A DNA stretch of 7,251 bases from JALHQU01 sp043745295 (GTDB taxonomy: Bacteria; Planctomycetota; Planctomycetia; Gemmatales; Gemmataceae). The notes beneath the pieces were generated by a model. It saw only the letters and a list, made by a program, of their open reading frames with translations, had not been told where the DNA came from and made no database searches. The stretch lies in assembly GCA_043745295.1 (NCBI GenBank), contig JAYTTN010000230.1:1-7251 (forward strand), written 5' to 3'. The position numbers and the translations under genes are program-made. Below, piece by piece: positions 1-5,216 of the stretch (the first letter of the stretch is position 1; every line of letters starts with the position of its first letter).

Positions 1-347
1 CGGGCCTTGTACACGCCCCGCACCGAGTGGTTCGGCGACCTGATGCGTCCGTCTTCGTCGATCACCGTGCATTCGGGCTTGGATATGTCGTGCAGCAGCG
101 CGGCGGCGAAGACGATGTGGCGATCCGCTTCGTTCGACGCGCGGAATGATGGCAACGTGGACAGAACCTTCAGCACCATGCCGAGGTGCGTCCACACGTC
201 GCCCTCGGCGTGATACTTCGGGTCTTGCGGCGTGTCCGCGAGCGGGCGCAGCCACGCGAACCGGTCCCACAGCGCGGGCAGGTCCACGCGCCAGCCGGGC
301 GGCTCCGGACACAGGGGACAGCGCCAGTGCGGGGATGGCTCATTCAC
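1..347 (-). CDS. HD-domain protein, N-terminal part (runs off the left edge)
   Basis: This minus-strand frame starts at a GTG and stays open to the window edge, giving 115 complete codons. The start is chosen because a perfect GGAGG (356-360) lies 8 bases upstream; the nearby ATG is out of frame. Residues 10-13 form a CPLC pair in a short N-terminal segment. An HD-type metal-dependent phosphohydrolase core follows: H54 in DVWTHLGMV, the HD pair H86-D87 in LLHDISKP, and H107 in NHSVRG. The spacing fits the H...HD...H order of HD domains found in nucleotidyltransferase and phosphohydrolase proteins. Family members with the HDISKP signature are often longer multidomain proteins, sometimes with a P-loop kinase or ATPase domain, so the missing part may carry one; this is inference. 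Substrate unknown. The HD call is fairly secure, the full architecture is not visible. Confidence 0.75.
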   Translation of the reverse strand, partial: MNEPSPHWRCPLCPEPPGWRVDLPALWDRFAWLRPLADTPQDPKYHAEGDVWTHLGMVLKVLSTLPSFRASNEADRHIVFAAALLHDISKPECTVIDEDGRIRSPNHSVRGVYKA

Positions 348-383
348 GGCGTTGCCCTCCCTGTGACATTCGCTCCAAGCTTT

Positions 384-432
384 CCAGGGGTTTCACCCCT
401 GGCTACAATCCGTCACGCCTCCGGCGTGACGG
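384..432 (+). repeat. Double-hairpin intergenic repeat, unit A
   Basis: Two adjacent perfect stem-loops. The first has a 7-bp stem CCAGGGG (384-390) / CCCCTGG (396-402) with loop TTTCA. The second has a 10-bp stem CCGTCACGCC (410-419) / GGCGTGACGG (423-432) with loop TCC. Bases 384-407 recur exactly, inverted, at 508-531. The unit lies between the HD-protein gene start and the oxidoreductase gene end. The design resembles REP-type palindromic elements; I associate this CCAGGGGTTTCACCCCTGG core with Gemmata-type planctomycetes, from recognition only. Confidence 0.75.
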
Positions 433-486
433 CATTCCGACCCAGAGTGGCGGGTGTTGATCGTGATCGTGTCCGCGCCGACTCTT

Positions 487-531
487 CACCGCGGAGCGGT
501 GGCGGACTGTAGCCAGGGGTGAAACCCCTGG
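487..531 (-). repeat. Double-hairpin intergenic repeat, unit B (inverted relative to unit A)
   Basis: Read on the minus strand, this begins with the same 24 bases as unit A (508-531, identical to the inverse of 384-407), including the 7-bp CCAGGGG/CCCCTGG hairpin. A second, different hairpin follows: CACCGC (487-492) / GCGGTG (496-501) with a 3-base loop. The second hairpins of the two units differ in sequence but keep the same place and form, which suggests selection for structure. The unit ends 6 bases beyond the stop codon of the oxidoreductase gene, so it could act as a transcript end or 3' stabiliser for that gene; no U-tract is present. Confidence 0.75.
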
Positions 532-537
532 TCCGCC

Positions 538-1521
538 TCACAGTGTCACCACGGCTTTCTCCCGGATGGACTTCTCGCACGCCTCGATCATCTTCTGCGC
601 GGTGATCGCGTCGGCCATCGTGCTGAGTGGCTGGCCGCCGAGCCGCAGGCAGTCCACGAGGAAATGCTTCACCTCGTTCATGACGCTGCCCTGGTACGCC
701 GTGTACGTCTGCGAATGCACAAGGCCGGGCTTGATCTCCACATGATCGCGGTAGCTGTACCGAGTGCTGCCGGCGGTGCCGATCACCTTCACCATCACCG
801 TCCACGGGTCGGCCGCGTGGTCGTCGGCGGCGAAGCTGGCGCAGAAGTGGGCCAGCGCGCCGTTGGCCAGTCGCATCTGCACCATGCCGATGTCTTCCTC
901 CGTGTACTCCTGGTAGTGCAGCGTCGCCTTCATGGCGCACAGCTCCACCGGCGCGCCGACCAGATACAGCAGGATGTACGAGTGGTGCGTGAGGATTTGA
1001 CGCACCACGCCGGGGTAGCGCTTCGCCACCTCTTCCGGGTGGTGAATGTTATACATGACGTAAGCCGACACGATCTTGCCGAGGTCGCCATTCTCCACCA
1101 ACTCGCGGGTGCGGATCATGCTGCCTTCGTAGATGTAGTTGTGCCCCGGCATACAGATCAGACCCTTCGCGTCCGCCGTCGTTTTCATCTGTCGAATCTC
1201 GTCCGCGCTCGTGCCGACCGGCTTCTCCACCAGTACATGCTTGCCGGCGTTCAGGGCCAGTTGCGTGTATTCGAGGTGCGTCTCCAGGTTGGTCAGCACG
1301 AACACGGCGTCGATGGCCGGGTCGGCCACCAGCTCGGCGGGGGTGGCGTAGGTGCGACAGCCGAACTGCGCGGCGCGCTCGTTCGCCCGGTCTTGGCTGC
1401 GGTTCCACAGGCCGACCAGGTTCGTGCCGGGAACCTTCTTCACCGCCGCCGCGTGCAGGATGGCGATGTCGCCGGCCCCGATGAACCCGACGCCGAGGGT
1501 GTCCTTGGTGATCTTCGCCAC
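538..1521 (-). CDS. Gfo/Idh/MocA family NAD(P)-dependent oxidoreductase
   Basis: A complete 327-residue protein of usual family length. The N-terminal Rossmann fold shows a beta strand and glycine-rich loop VGFIGAGDIA (residues 11-20), then NRSQDRA at about 40-46 at the end of the second strand. The family EKP signature is at 99-101 within HVLVEKPVG. The C-terminal substrate domain starts near residue 123 (MPGHNYIYE) and has the paired histidines THHSY (178-182), where the family's catalytic His usually lies. The GTG start at 1519-1521 is preferred over an upstream in-frame start because it begins just before the Rossmann strand and has GGAG 7 bases upstream. No signal peptide or Tat motif, so it is probably cytoplasmic. 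Substrates in this family are sugars, inositols and related polyols; the sequence does not decide which. It is transcribed divergently from the gene at 1626. Confidence 0.93.
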   Translation of the reverse strand: MAKITKDTLGVGFIGAGDIAILHAAAVKKVPGTNLVGLWNRSQDRANERAAQFGCRTYATPAELVADPAIDAVFVLTNLETHLEYTQLALNAGKHVLVEKPVGTSADEIRQMKTTADAKGLICMPGHNYIYEGSMIRTRELVENGDLGKIVSAYVMYNIHHPEEVAKRYPGVVRQILTHHSYILLYLVGAPVELCAMKATLHYQEYTEEDIGMVQMRLANGALAHFCASFAADDHAADPWTVMVKVIGTAGSTRYSYRDHVEIKPGLVHSQTYTAYQGSVMNEVKHFLVDCLRLGGQPLSTMADAITAQKMIEACEKSIREKAVVTL

Positions 1522-1557
1522 GTTCCAACTCCGAGAGGGTAAGGGGCAGCGCGTTGT

Positions 1558-1592
1558 ACGCCGGCGGTGGCAGGGAAGCAACCTGCCGGCGT
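1558..1592. promoter_or_regulatory. Inverted repeat in the divergent promoter region, possible operator
   Basis: ACGCCGGC (1558-1565) and GCCGGCGT (1585-1592) are perfect 8-base inverted arms around a 19-base centre, which itself holds a GGCAGG/CCTGCC pair. The right arm abuts the extended -10 box of the plus-strand operon. The repeat lies between two divergent genes, a usual place for an operator. In such GC-rich DNA an 8-base pair of arms can arise by chance, so this is tentative. Confidence 0.3.
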
Positions 1593-1600
1593 GCTAGAAT
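1592..1600 (+). promoter_or_regulatory. Extended -10 promoter of the 1626-3070 operon
   Basis: TGCTAGAAT combines the extended -10 TGn with TAGAAT, one base from the consensus TATAAT. It stands out in GC-rich surroundings and lies 25 bases upstream of the ATG at 1626, giving a short leader with GGAGG at 1615-1619. No convincing -35 hexamer is seen about 17 bases upstream, as is common for extended -10 promoters. Confidence 0.5.
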
Positions 1601-1625
1601 GGGGGACACCCACCGGAGGCCGACC

Positions 1626-1937
1626 ATGACCGCGAACGGCACCCATCCGACCCCGCCGTCGATCTTCCGCGACCCGGCCGACTCGCCGGACCAGCAGTAC
1701 CTGCCCGACTGCTGGGCACCCCTGCTGGCCGACGAGCGCTGGCTCAACGAGCAGTACAACCTCGGCGCGTTCGAGGCGTACCGGGGGGAGTTCATCGCGG
1801 TCGTGGACCGAACACTACTCGGCCACCACCCCAGCTTGCGTGCGCTTCGCGAGCAAGTCTCGCGTGAGACCGGCCACCCCATCGGTCGCATCGTCACGAG
1901 TTACGTCGATGCCTACCTGGACAAATTCCCGGAGTGA
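1626..1937 (+). CDS. Small hypothetical protein (DUF5678-like?), first gene of operon
   Basis: A 103-residue soluble protein with no signal peptide or membrane segment. The ATG is chosen because GGAGG (1615-1619) lies 6 bases upstream and a likely promoter sits just before it. The N-terminal 30 residues are proline-rich and probably disordered. From about residue 42 there is a compact region beginning YNLGAFEAYRGEFIAVVD, followed by a helix-like stretch (residues about 66-85). This resembles the short DUF5678 pattern, where a strand with G-x-[FYW]-[IV]-A-V is followed by a helix, but the resemblance is by eye only. The following aspartic protease gene starts 3 bases after the stop, and its ribosome binding site GGAG overlaps the end of this gene, so the two are probably translationally coupled. 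Function unknown. Confidence 0.75.
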   Translation: MTANGTHPTPPSIFRDPADSPDQQYLPDCWAPLLADERWLNEQYNLGAFEAYRGEFIAVVDRTLLGHHPSLRALREQVSRETGHPIGRIVTSYVDAYLDKFPE

Positions 1938-1940
1938 TCC

Positions 1941-2489
1941 GTGGCGCGCATCCAACTCGTCACCCGGATCGACCACGCGCTGCCGTACTTCCGCCCGGCG
2001 GATCGATCCGGCCTGCCGTCCTCGCTGCCGGGATACCGGCTACGTCTGACGTTGGTCTTCACGGAACCCGACGCGGATCCCGACACCCACTCCTCAAATG
2101 GGGCGAACTCGCCCCGTCGTGTCGCGGCCGTGCTCGACACCGGCGCTCCGTTCGCCGCTCTCGGCTACGAACTGTGGCGGCCGTTCGTGGACGAGATTCG
2201 ATTCCTGCCTCAACCGCCGCTCGCTTCCGGTCGCCCGCGCCGGCTGACAATTCTCGGCGGCCACTGGGAATACCAACTCGCCCACGTTCGGTTCGGCGCG
2301 ACCGATGGAGACGGCCGCTGGCTGCCGGCCGCGTGGGCACCCACTTTGCTCTTGGCCGATGCCCGGCCGGTGAACGGCCTCGCCCTGCTCGGCCTGCGAA
2401 CACCATTGCTGGAACGGCGGCGGTTGCGGCACAGCGGCAACACCCCCGAAGACCTGCCCATCTGGTGGCTGGAGGACGACATCCCATGA
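1941..2489 (+). CDS. Retropepsin-like aspartic protease family protein
   Basis: A 182-residue protein starting at GTG, with GGAG (1931-1934) 6 bases upstream, overlapping the previous stop. The motif VLDTGAPFAAL holds a D-T-G-A catalytic signature (D66-T67-G68-A69), preceded by a hydrophobic strand, as in retropepsin-like (clan AA) proteases. Near the C-terminus, LALLGLRTPLL (residues 147-157) matches the hydrophobic-Gly segment that follows in this fold, typically written ILG-x-x. There is one DTG, so an active enzyme would have to be a homodimer, as known for retropepsins. No signal peptide or membrane segment, so a cytoplasmic location is inferred. The stop overlaps the ATG of the Nudix gene. 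The motif pair is seen directly; activity and substrate are not known. Confidence 0.75.
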   Translation: MARIQLVTRIDHALPYFRPADRSGLPSSLPGYRLRLTLVFTEPDADPDTHSSNGANSPRRVAAVLDTGAPFAALGYELWRPFVDEIRFLPQPPLASGRPRRLTILGGHWEYQLAHVRFGATDGDGRWLPAAWAPTLLLADARPVNGLALLGLRTPLLERRRLRHSGNTPEDLPIWWLEDDIP

Positions 2490-3070
2490 ACACCGACGAA
2501 CGGGTCTTGTGCGTCCCGGCGGCGCACCTGCGGGCCGTCGGCGCGTTCGCCGGCTTCCGCCCGGCCGACGAGGCGTTCCGCGCCGCGCTGCTGGACCCGG
2601 CCGTGTTCTCGTACCAGCCGCGCTCGACGTGCGAGACCGATCCCGCCTTCCTCCAACTCATCCCGTATGTGGTATTGAGGTGCGGCGACTCGGTGTTCCA
2701 CTACCGTCGGGGTGCGAGCGGCACCGAGGCGCGACTGCGGGCGAAGCGATCCGTCGGCATCGGCGGGCACATCAGCGACGCCGATGCCGGGGCCGCCGAC
2801 CCGTACTACGCGGGGATGATGCGGGAGTTGACGGAAGAAGTGGACATCGCGAGCAAGTACGAACGGCAGTTCCTCGGCGTCATCTTCGACCCCGGCACTG
2901 AGGTCGGCAAAGTTCACCTCGGCCTCGTCCACCTGTTCTGGCTGGACACGCCGGATGTCACCGCCCGTGAAGCCGGCATCGCCGACGGCGGGTTCGTCAC
3001 CGTCGCGGAGTTGCGGGCCGACGCCGCCGAGTTCGAAACGTGGTCGCAGTTGGCGCTGGCCGCCTTATGA
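2486..3070 (+). CDS. Nudix-like hydrolase
   Basis: A 194-residue protein whose ATG overlaps the previous stop (ATGA at 2486-2489), with GGAGG at 2471-2475. Residues 87-96 read KRSVGIGGHI, the strand and Gly-Gly-His that lead into a Nudix box. RELTEEVDI at 113-121 is the core R-E-x-x-E-E of the box, with Asp in place of the usual Gly before the last residue and Asp (D105) where the first Glu is expected. The linker between GGH and REL contains a small insertion (SDADAGAADPYYAG). Such enzymes cleave nucleoside diphosphates linked to another group; the substrate cannot be told here, and the altered box may change metal binding. It is the third gene of the operon. The C-terminal region from about 122 (LGVIFDPGTEVGKVHLGLVHLFWL) looks like the usual following strands. 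Confidence 0.82.
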   Translation: MNTDERVLCVPAAHLRAVGAFAGFRPADEAFRAALLDPAVFSYQPRSTCETDPAFLQLIPYVVLRCGDSVFHYRRGASGTEARLRAKRSVGIGGHISDADAGAADPYYAGMMRELTEEVDIASKYERQFLGVIFDPGTEVGKVHLGLVHLFWLDTPDVTAREAGIADGGFVTVAELRADAAEFETWSQLALAAL

Positions 3071-3071
3071 T
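3066..3071 (+). promoter_or_regulatory. Candidate -10 box for the TPR/YggX-like gene
   Basis: TATGAT matches the -10 consensus at five of six positions and overlaps the stop codon of the Nudix gene. It lies 34 bases before the ATG at 3106. No clear -35 was found, and the site may be chance, so the gene below could also be read through from the operon. Confidence 0.3.
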
Positions 3072-3105
3072 GGTGGTAAAGACTCCTGCTCCCAGGTTGC
3101 CCGCC

Positions 3106-3723
3106 ATGAGTTCGCTGCACGACCGCATCGCCCAGTTCCGCAAGATGGCCACCGACGACCCGGACAACGAACTCGGCCACTTCCGCCTCGGCCAACTGCT
3201 GATGGAGGACGGCCAGTTCGCCGACGCCGTCGTCAGCTTCAATCGGACGCTGGAGATCATGCCGCAGTTCTCCAAGGTGTACCAGTTGCTCGGCGACTGC
3301 CAGACGAAGCTGGGCGACGCGGCGGCGGCCGTCGAAATCCTGACCGCCGGCTGGAAGGTGGCCGAAGAGCGGGGCGACAAGATGCCCCGCGACGCCATGG
3401 CCCAAGCGCTCGCCAAGCTCGGCGCACCGATCCCCGCCGCCGCGCCGGCGGGCGCGGCCGACGGCCCGGACACCGGCTTCCGCTGCGCCCGCCCCGGCTG
3501 CCCCAGCGGGAAGGCCGCCAAGCCGCTGGAGAAGGCCCCCATCGACGGGCCGGACGGCGTCCGCATCGGCGAGACGATCTGCGCCGACTGCTGGTCCGGC
3601 TGGGTGAAGGATTACAGCATCAAGGTGGTGAACGAACTCCGGCTCGACCTGAGTTCCGAGTTCGGCCAGTCCGAGTACGACAAGCACATGCGCGGGTACT
3701 TCGGCTTCGACGAGGGGAGCTGA
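3106..3723 (+). CDS. TPR protein with YggX-like (Fe(II)-trafficking) C-terminal domain
   Basis: A 205-residue protein with two parts. Residues 22-91 form two TPR-like helix pairs (ELGHFRLGQLLMEDGQFADAV and SKVYQLLGDCQTKLGDAAAAV). After an Ala/Pro linker (about 107-122), residues 125-201 resemble YggX, the small iron-trafficking and oxidative-damage protection protein: an early Cys (C127), a Pro-Gly-x-x-x-x-RIG-type turn (VRIGETI), W163 and W166 three apart, the VNELRLDL segment matching YggX's LINEKKLN, and a final M-x-x-[FY]-[FL]-x-F (MRGYFGF). Unlike classical YggX it has four cysteines, C127-x4-C132 and C159-x2-C162, suggesting a metal-binding ribbon. ATG 3106 is preferred because a possible promoter precedes it; an in-frame ATG at 3067 that overlaps the Nudix stop would add 13 residues, and neither start has a strong ribosome binding site. 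Role in iron handling is inferred from family resemblance. Confidence 0.75.
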   Translation: MSSLHDRIAQFRKMATDDPDNELGHFRLGQLLMEDGQFADAVVSFNRTLEIMPQFSKVYQLLGDCQTKLGDAAAAVEILTAGWKVAEERGDKMPRDAMAQALAKLGAPIPAAAPAGAADGPDTGFRCARPGCPSGKAAKPLEKAPIDGPDGVRIGETICADCWSGWVKDYSIKVVNELRLDLSSEFGQSEYDKHMRGYFGFDEGS

Positions 3724-3726
3724 TTG

Positions 3727-3815
3727 TCGGAGCCGGAAGCGTGAGCGACGGTCCTCACGATTCCGTTGCTCACGCTTCCGGCTCCGATCAAGACCGTCGC
3801 TCACGCTTCCGGCTC
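3727..3815. repeat. Three-copy intergenic repeat forming alternative hairpins
   Basis: The 100 bases between the TPR/YggX-like and PSP1-like genes hold three copies of a repeat with core GCCGGAAGCGTGAGC. Copy 1 is forward (3727-3753). Copy 2 (3768-3787) and copy 3 (3792-3815) are inverted. Bases 3727-3746 pair perfectly with copy 2 over 20 bp with a 21-base loop, and 3730-3753 pair perfectly with copy 3 over 24 bp, so copy 1 can form one of two mutually exclusive long stems. I associate this core with dispersed repeats in Gemmata genomes from recognition only. Copy 3 ends 8 bases before the next ATG, so a stem there could hide the start region. Confidence 0.85.
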
Positions 3816-3823
3816 GGAACTCC

Positions 3824-4471
3824 ATGCCATACATCCTCGTCCAGTTCGGTGTCGGCGGGTTCGTCGGCCGGTTCCGGTCGGACGGCGGCCCCGTCGCGCG
3901 CGGCGAACAGGTCGTCGTCCGTTCGCCGCGCGGCCTCGAACTCGGCACCGCGTTGGGCGAGTTGGCCGACCGCTACGCGAACCAACTCGACGAGTCCGCC
4001 GGCGGGGAACTGCTTCGTCTTGCCACCGATGCCGACCGCACCGATGCCGACGCGGCCCGTGTGCTTGGCCGCCAGTTACTCGACACCGCCGACGGCTTCG
4101 GTCAGCCGGCCGCGTTCCTCGACGCCGAAGTCACGCTCGACCGGCGCGGGGCGGTGCTGCACGTCCTGCCGTGGGGCGAGTGCCACCTCGACCCGCTGCT
4201 CGCGGAGCTGTCCGACCGGTTCGGCTTGGCGGTGCGGCTGATGGACCTGCGGGGCACGCCGACAGTGTCCGATCCGCCCGAACCGAAGACCAGTTGCGGC
4301 CCCGACTGCGGCACGAAGGATTGCAGCAGCGGCGGTTGCGGCACGGACAAGGGCGGCTGTTCGACCGGCAGTTGCTCGAAGGGGAGCGTGAAATCGGCCG
4401 GCGAACTGACCGCCTATTTCGCCGACCTCCGCCGGCAGATGGAATCGTCCGGGCGGGTGCCGTTGGGGTGA
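3824..4471 (+). CDS. PSP1-like domain protein with Cys-rich C-terminal tail
   Basis: A 215-residue protein. The N-terminus YILVQFGVGGFVGRF and the segment VVVRSPRGLELGTAL (residues 30-44) match the start of PSP1 C-terminal-domain proteins, where an R-G-x-E-x-G strand is typical. Residues 98-142 give the second half: LDAEVTLDRRGAVLHVL, then DPLLAELSDRFGLAVRLMDL, equivalent to the family's strand and R-x-L-x-x-F-x-x-x-I helix-strand. Residues 158-184 are a Gly/Ser-rich tail with six cysteines (C158, C162, C167, C172, C179, C184), suited to bind a metal or form a flexible knot. No signal peptide, so cytoplasmic. PSP1-domain proteins in bacteria include the YaaT/RicT group, which modulates phosphorelay and RNA processing; the role here is unknown. 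The ribosome binding site is weak (CGGAAC), and the long-stem repeat lies directly upstream. Confidence 0.8.
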   Translation: MPYILVQFGVGGFVGRFRSDGGPVARGEQVVVRSPRGLELGTALGELADRYANQLDESAGGELLRLATDADRTDADAARVLGRQLLDTADGFGQPAAFLDAEVTLDRRGAVLHVLPWGECHLDPLLAELSDRFGLAVRLMDLRGTPTVSDPPEPKTSCGPDCGTKDCSSGGCGTDKGGCSTGSCSKGSVKSAGELTAYFADLRRQMESSGRVPLG

Positions 4472-4494
4472 ATTCCGCCCCGCGCCGTTTCGTG

Positions 4495-4503
4495 TGCTAT
4501 GCT
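4495..4503 (+). promoter_or_regulatory. Extended -10 promoter of the BON-domain gene
   Basis: TGCTATGCT joins TGn to TATGCT, a fair -10 hexamer, 34 bases before the chosen ATG at 4538. Its form (GTGCTA followed by a T-ended hexamer) resembles the box at 1592-1600. No clear -35 is visible. Confidence 0.4.
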
Positions 4504-4537
4504 TCCCCGCGCGATTCCGCGCCCGGTGGGAATGGCC

Positions 4538-4930
4538 ATGCGAAAGTCGATCACCGCGATGGCGTTCCTCACGATCATTACCGGGGCGCTGGCCGGCAGC
4601 AAGCAGTCCGACGCGGAGATCCTTACTCGCATCGGCCGGATGACGGCCAAGAGGGTGCAGGCGGTGATGCCCGACACGTCCGCCCTGGCCGGCCCGCTGG
4701 TCGCCCTCACCCCGCCCGACATGATGCCCGTCGCCGACCGCGTCCGCGTCCGCGTCAAGACCGACCAGGTCATGGACGGCGCGACCGTCACGGTCGCTGC
4801 CACGGCCGCCGGCGTCGTCACCCTGCGGGGCGAAGTCTCCGCCGCCCAGCGGCTGAAGGCGGTCGAACTGGCGCAGTCCACCACCGGCGTCACCGGCGTC
4901 GTCAACGAACTGACGGAACCGGCCAAGTGA
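4538..4930 (+). CDS. Exported BON-domain protein
   Basis: A 130-residue protein. The ATG at 4538 is chosen over 4532 and an upstream in-frame ATG because GGTGGG (4525-4530) lies 7 bases before it and because it gives a clean signal peptide: positive RK, a hydrophobic core (AMAFLTIITGALA, residues 7-19) and a likely cut after ALA-19. The mature part has a charged helical stretch (about 24-43) and a linker. Residues 66-126 form a BON domain: an initial helix region, the strand VTVAATAAGVVTLRGEV (84-100) with the characteristic G-V-V-T-L-R-G-E-V, a helix (AAQRLKAVELAQSTTG) and the closing strand VTGVVNELT. BON domains occur in periplasmic or membrane-associated proteins and are thought to bind membranes; the role here is unknown. 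It appears to have its own promoter, independent of the upstream genes. Confidence 0.82.
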   Translation: MRKSITAMAFLTIITGALAGSKQSDAEILTRIGRMTAKRVQAVMPDTSALAGPLVALTPPDMMPVADRVRVRVKTDQVMDGATVTVAATAAGVVTLRGEVSAAQRLKAVELAQSTTGVTGVVNELTEPAK

Positions 4931-4958
4931 GCGGGCCGCGGGCGGGGTTCCTTCGCCG

Positions 4959-5006
4959 TCACTTCTTCTCCGGCACCTTCGCCATCTTCCGCTCGACGGC
5001 GGCACT
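4959..5006 (-). pseudogene. Possible C-terminal fragment of a minus-strand gene
   Basis: On the minus strand the last 16 codons before a TGA at 4959-4961 read HSAAVERKMAKVPEKK, with 15 of 16 third positions G or C, the same bias as real genes here. The frame continues upstream to 5147, but over that stretch the plus strand shows the stronger coding signal. It therefore looks like the tail of a protein whose 5' part is missing, meeting the plus-strand frame at 5007. The tail is rich in Lys and has no recognisable domain. The short length makes chance a real alternative. Confidence 0.3.
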
Positions 5007-5216
5007 GTGCAGGTGCGGGCCGCCCACGCGCCGGAGGAGACGCCGTGGGTGACGGTCACCGTCCGCGAGTGGTACCGACTCGGCCGGGTCCACGCCCAGA
5101 AGAAGAAGTCCGGCCGCGGTGTGGCGAGCGAGTGGATCGTCAGCCACGGTGAATTGTCCCGCGTCCGGAACGAAGGATTGCTACCCGACCCCCGACCGTA
5201 TCGGCACGTCACCTGA
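5007..5216 (+). CDS. Small HTH (excisionase/MerR-like) protein or truncated remnant
   Basis: A 69-residue frame from a GTG. The first 37 codons end in G or C with a single exception, so it is almost certainly coding or recently so. The middle, VTVTVREWYRLGRVHAQKKK followed by SGRG and EWIVSHGELSRVRNEGLLP, resembles the recognition helix and wing of helix-turn-helix proteins of the excisionase/MerR type, where TVREW and LGR are usual. The first helix expected in that fold is short or missing, there is no good ribosome binding site before the GTG, and coding bias disappears upstream of about 4990. It may be a 5'-truncated gene. Its TGA forms part of the palindrome shared with the S8 peptidase stop. 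DNA binding is inferred only. Confidence 0.45.
   Translation: MQVRAAHAPEETPWVTVTVREWYRLGRVHAQKKKSGRGVASEWIVSHGELSRVRNEGLLPDPRPYRHVT

Noticed and set aside
455..472. Tandem GATCGT as a regulator site for the HD gene
   Set aside because: Only two 6-base copies, about 115 bases from the start codon, with no promoter box nearby.
384..531. Insertion sequence or MITE with 24-base terminal inverted repeats
   Set aside because: The outer ends are themselves hairpins, no target-site duplication is seen, and the paired REP-like reading fits better.
664..1542. Long plus-strand open frame opposite the oxidoreductase gene
   Set aside because: It is the antisense shadow of a clear Gfo/Idh/MocA protein, with His/Arg/Val-rich low-complexity translation and no domain.
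3727..3815. CRISPR array
   Set aside because: There are only three copies, in mixed orientation, with spacings of 21 and 4 bases and no regular spacers.
2914..3948. Long minus-strand frame across the Nudix, TPR/YggX-like and PSP1-like genes
   Set aside because: It spans three recognisable plus-strand genes and their repeat cluster; the translation is Arg/Ala/Gly-rich, typical for antisense of high-GC DNA.
4465..4485. Terminator after the PSP1-like gene (GGGG...CCCC)
   Set aside because: Only a 4-bp stem with a long loop and no U-tract, expected by chance in this composition.
3766..5052. Long Arg-rich plus-strand frame
   Set aside because: It is out of frame with the PSP1-like and BON genes it covers, and is a product of scarce stop codons at high GC.
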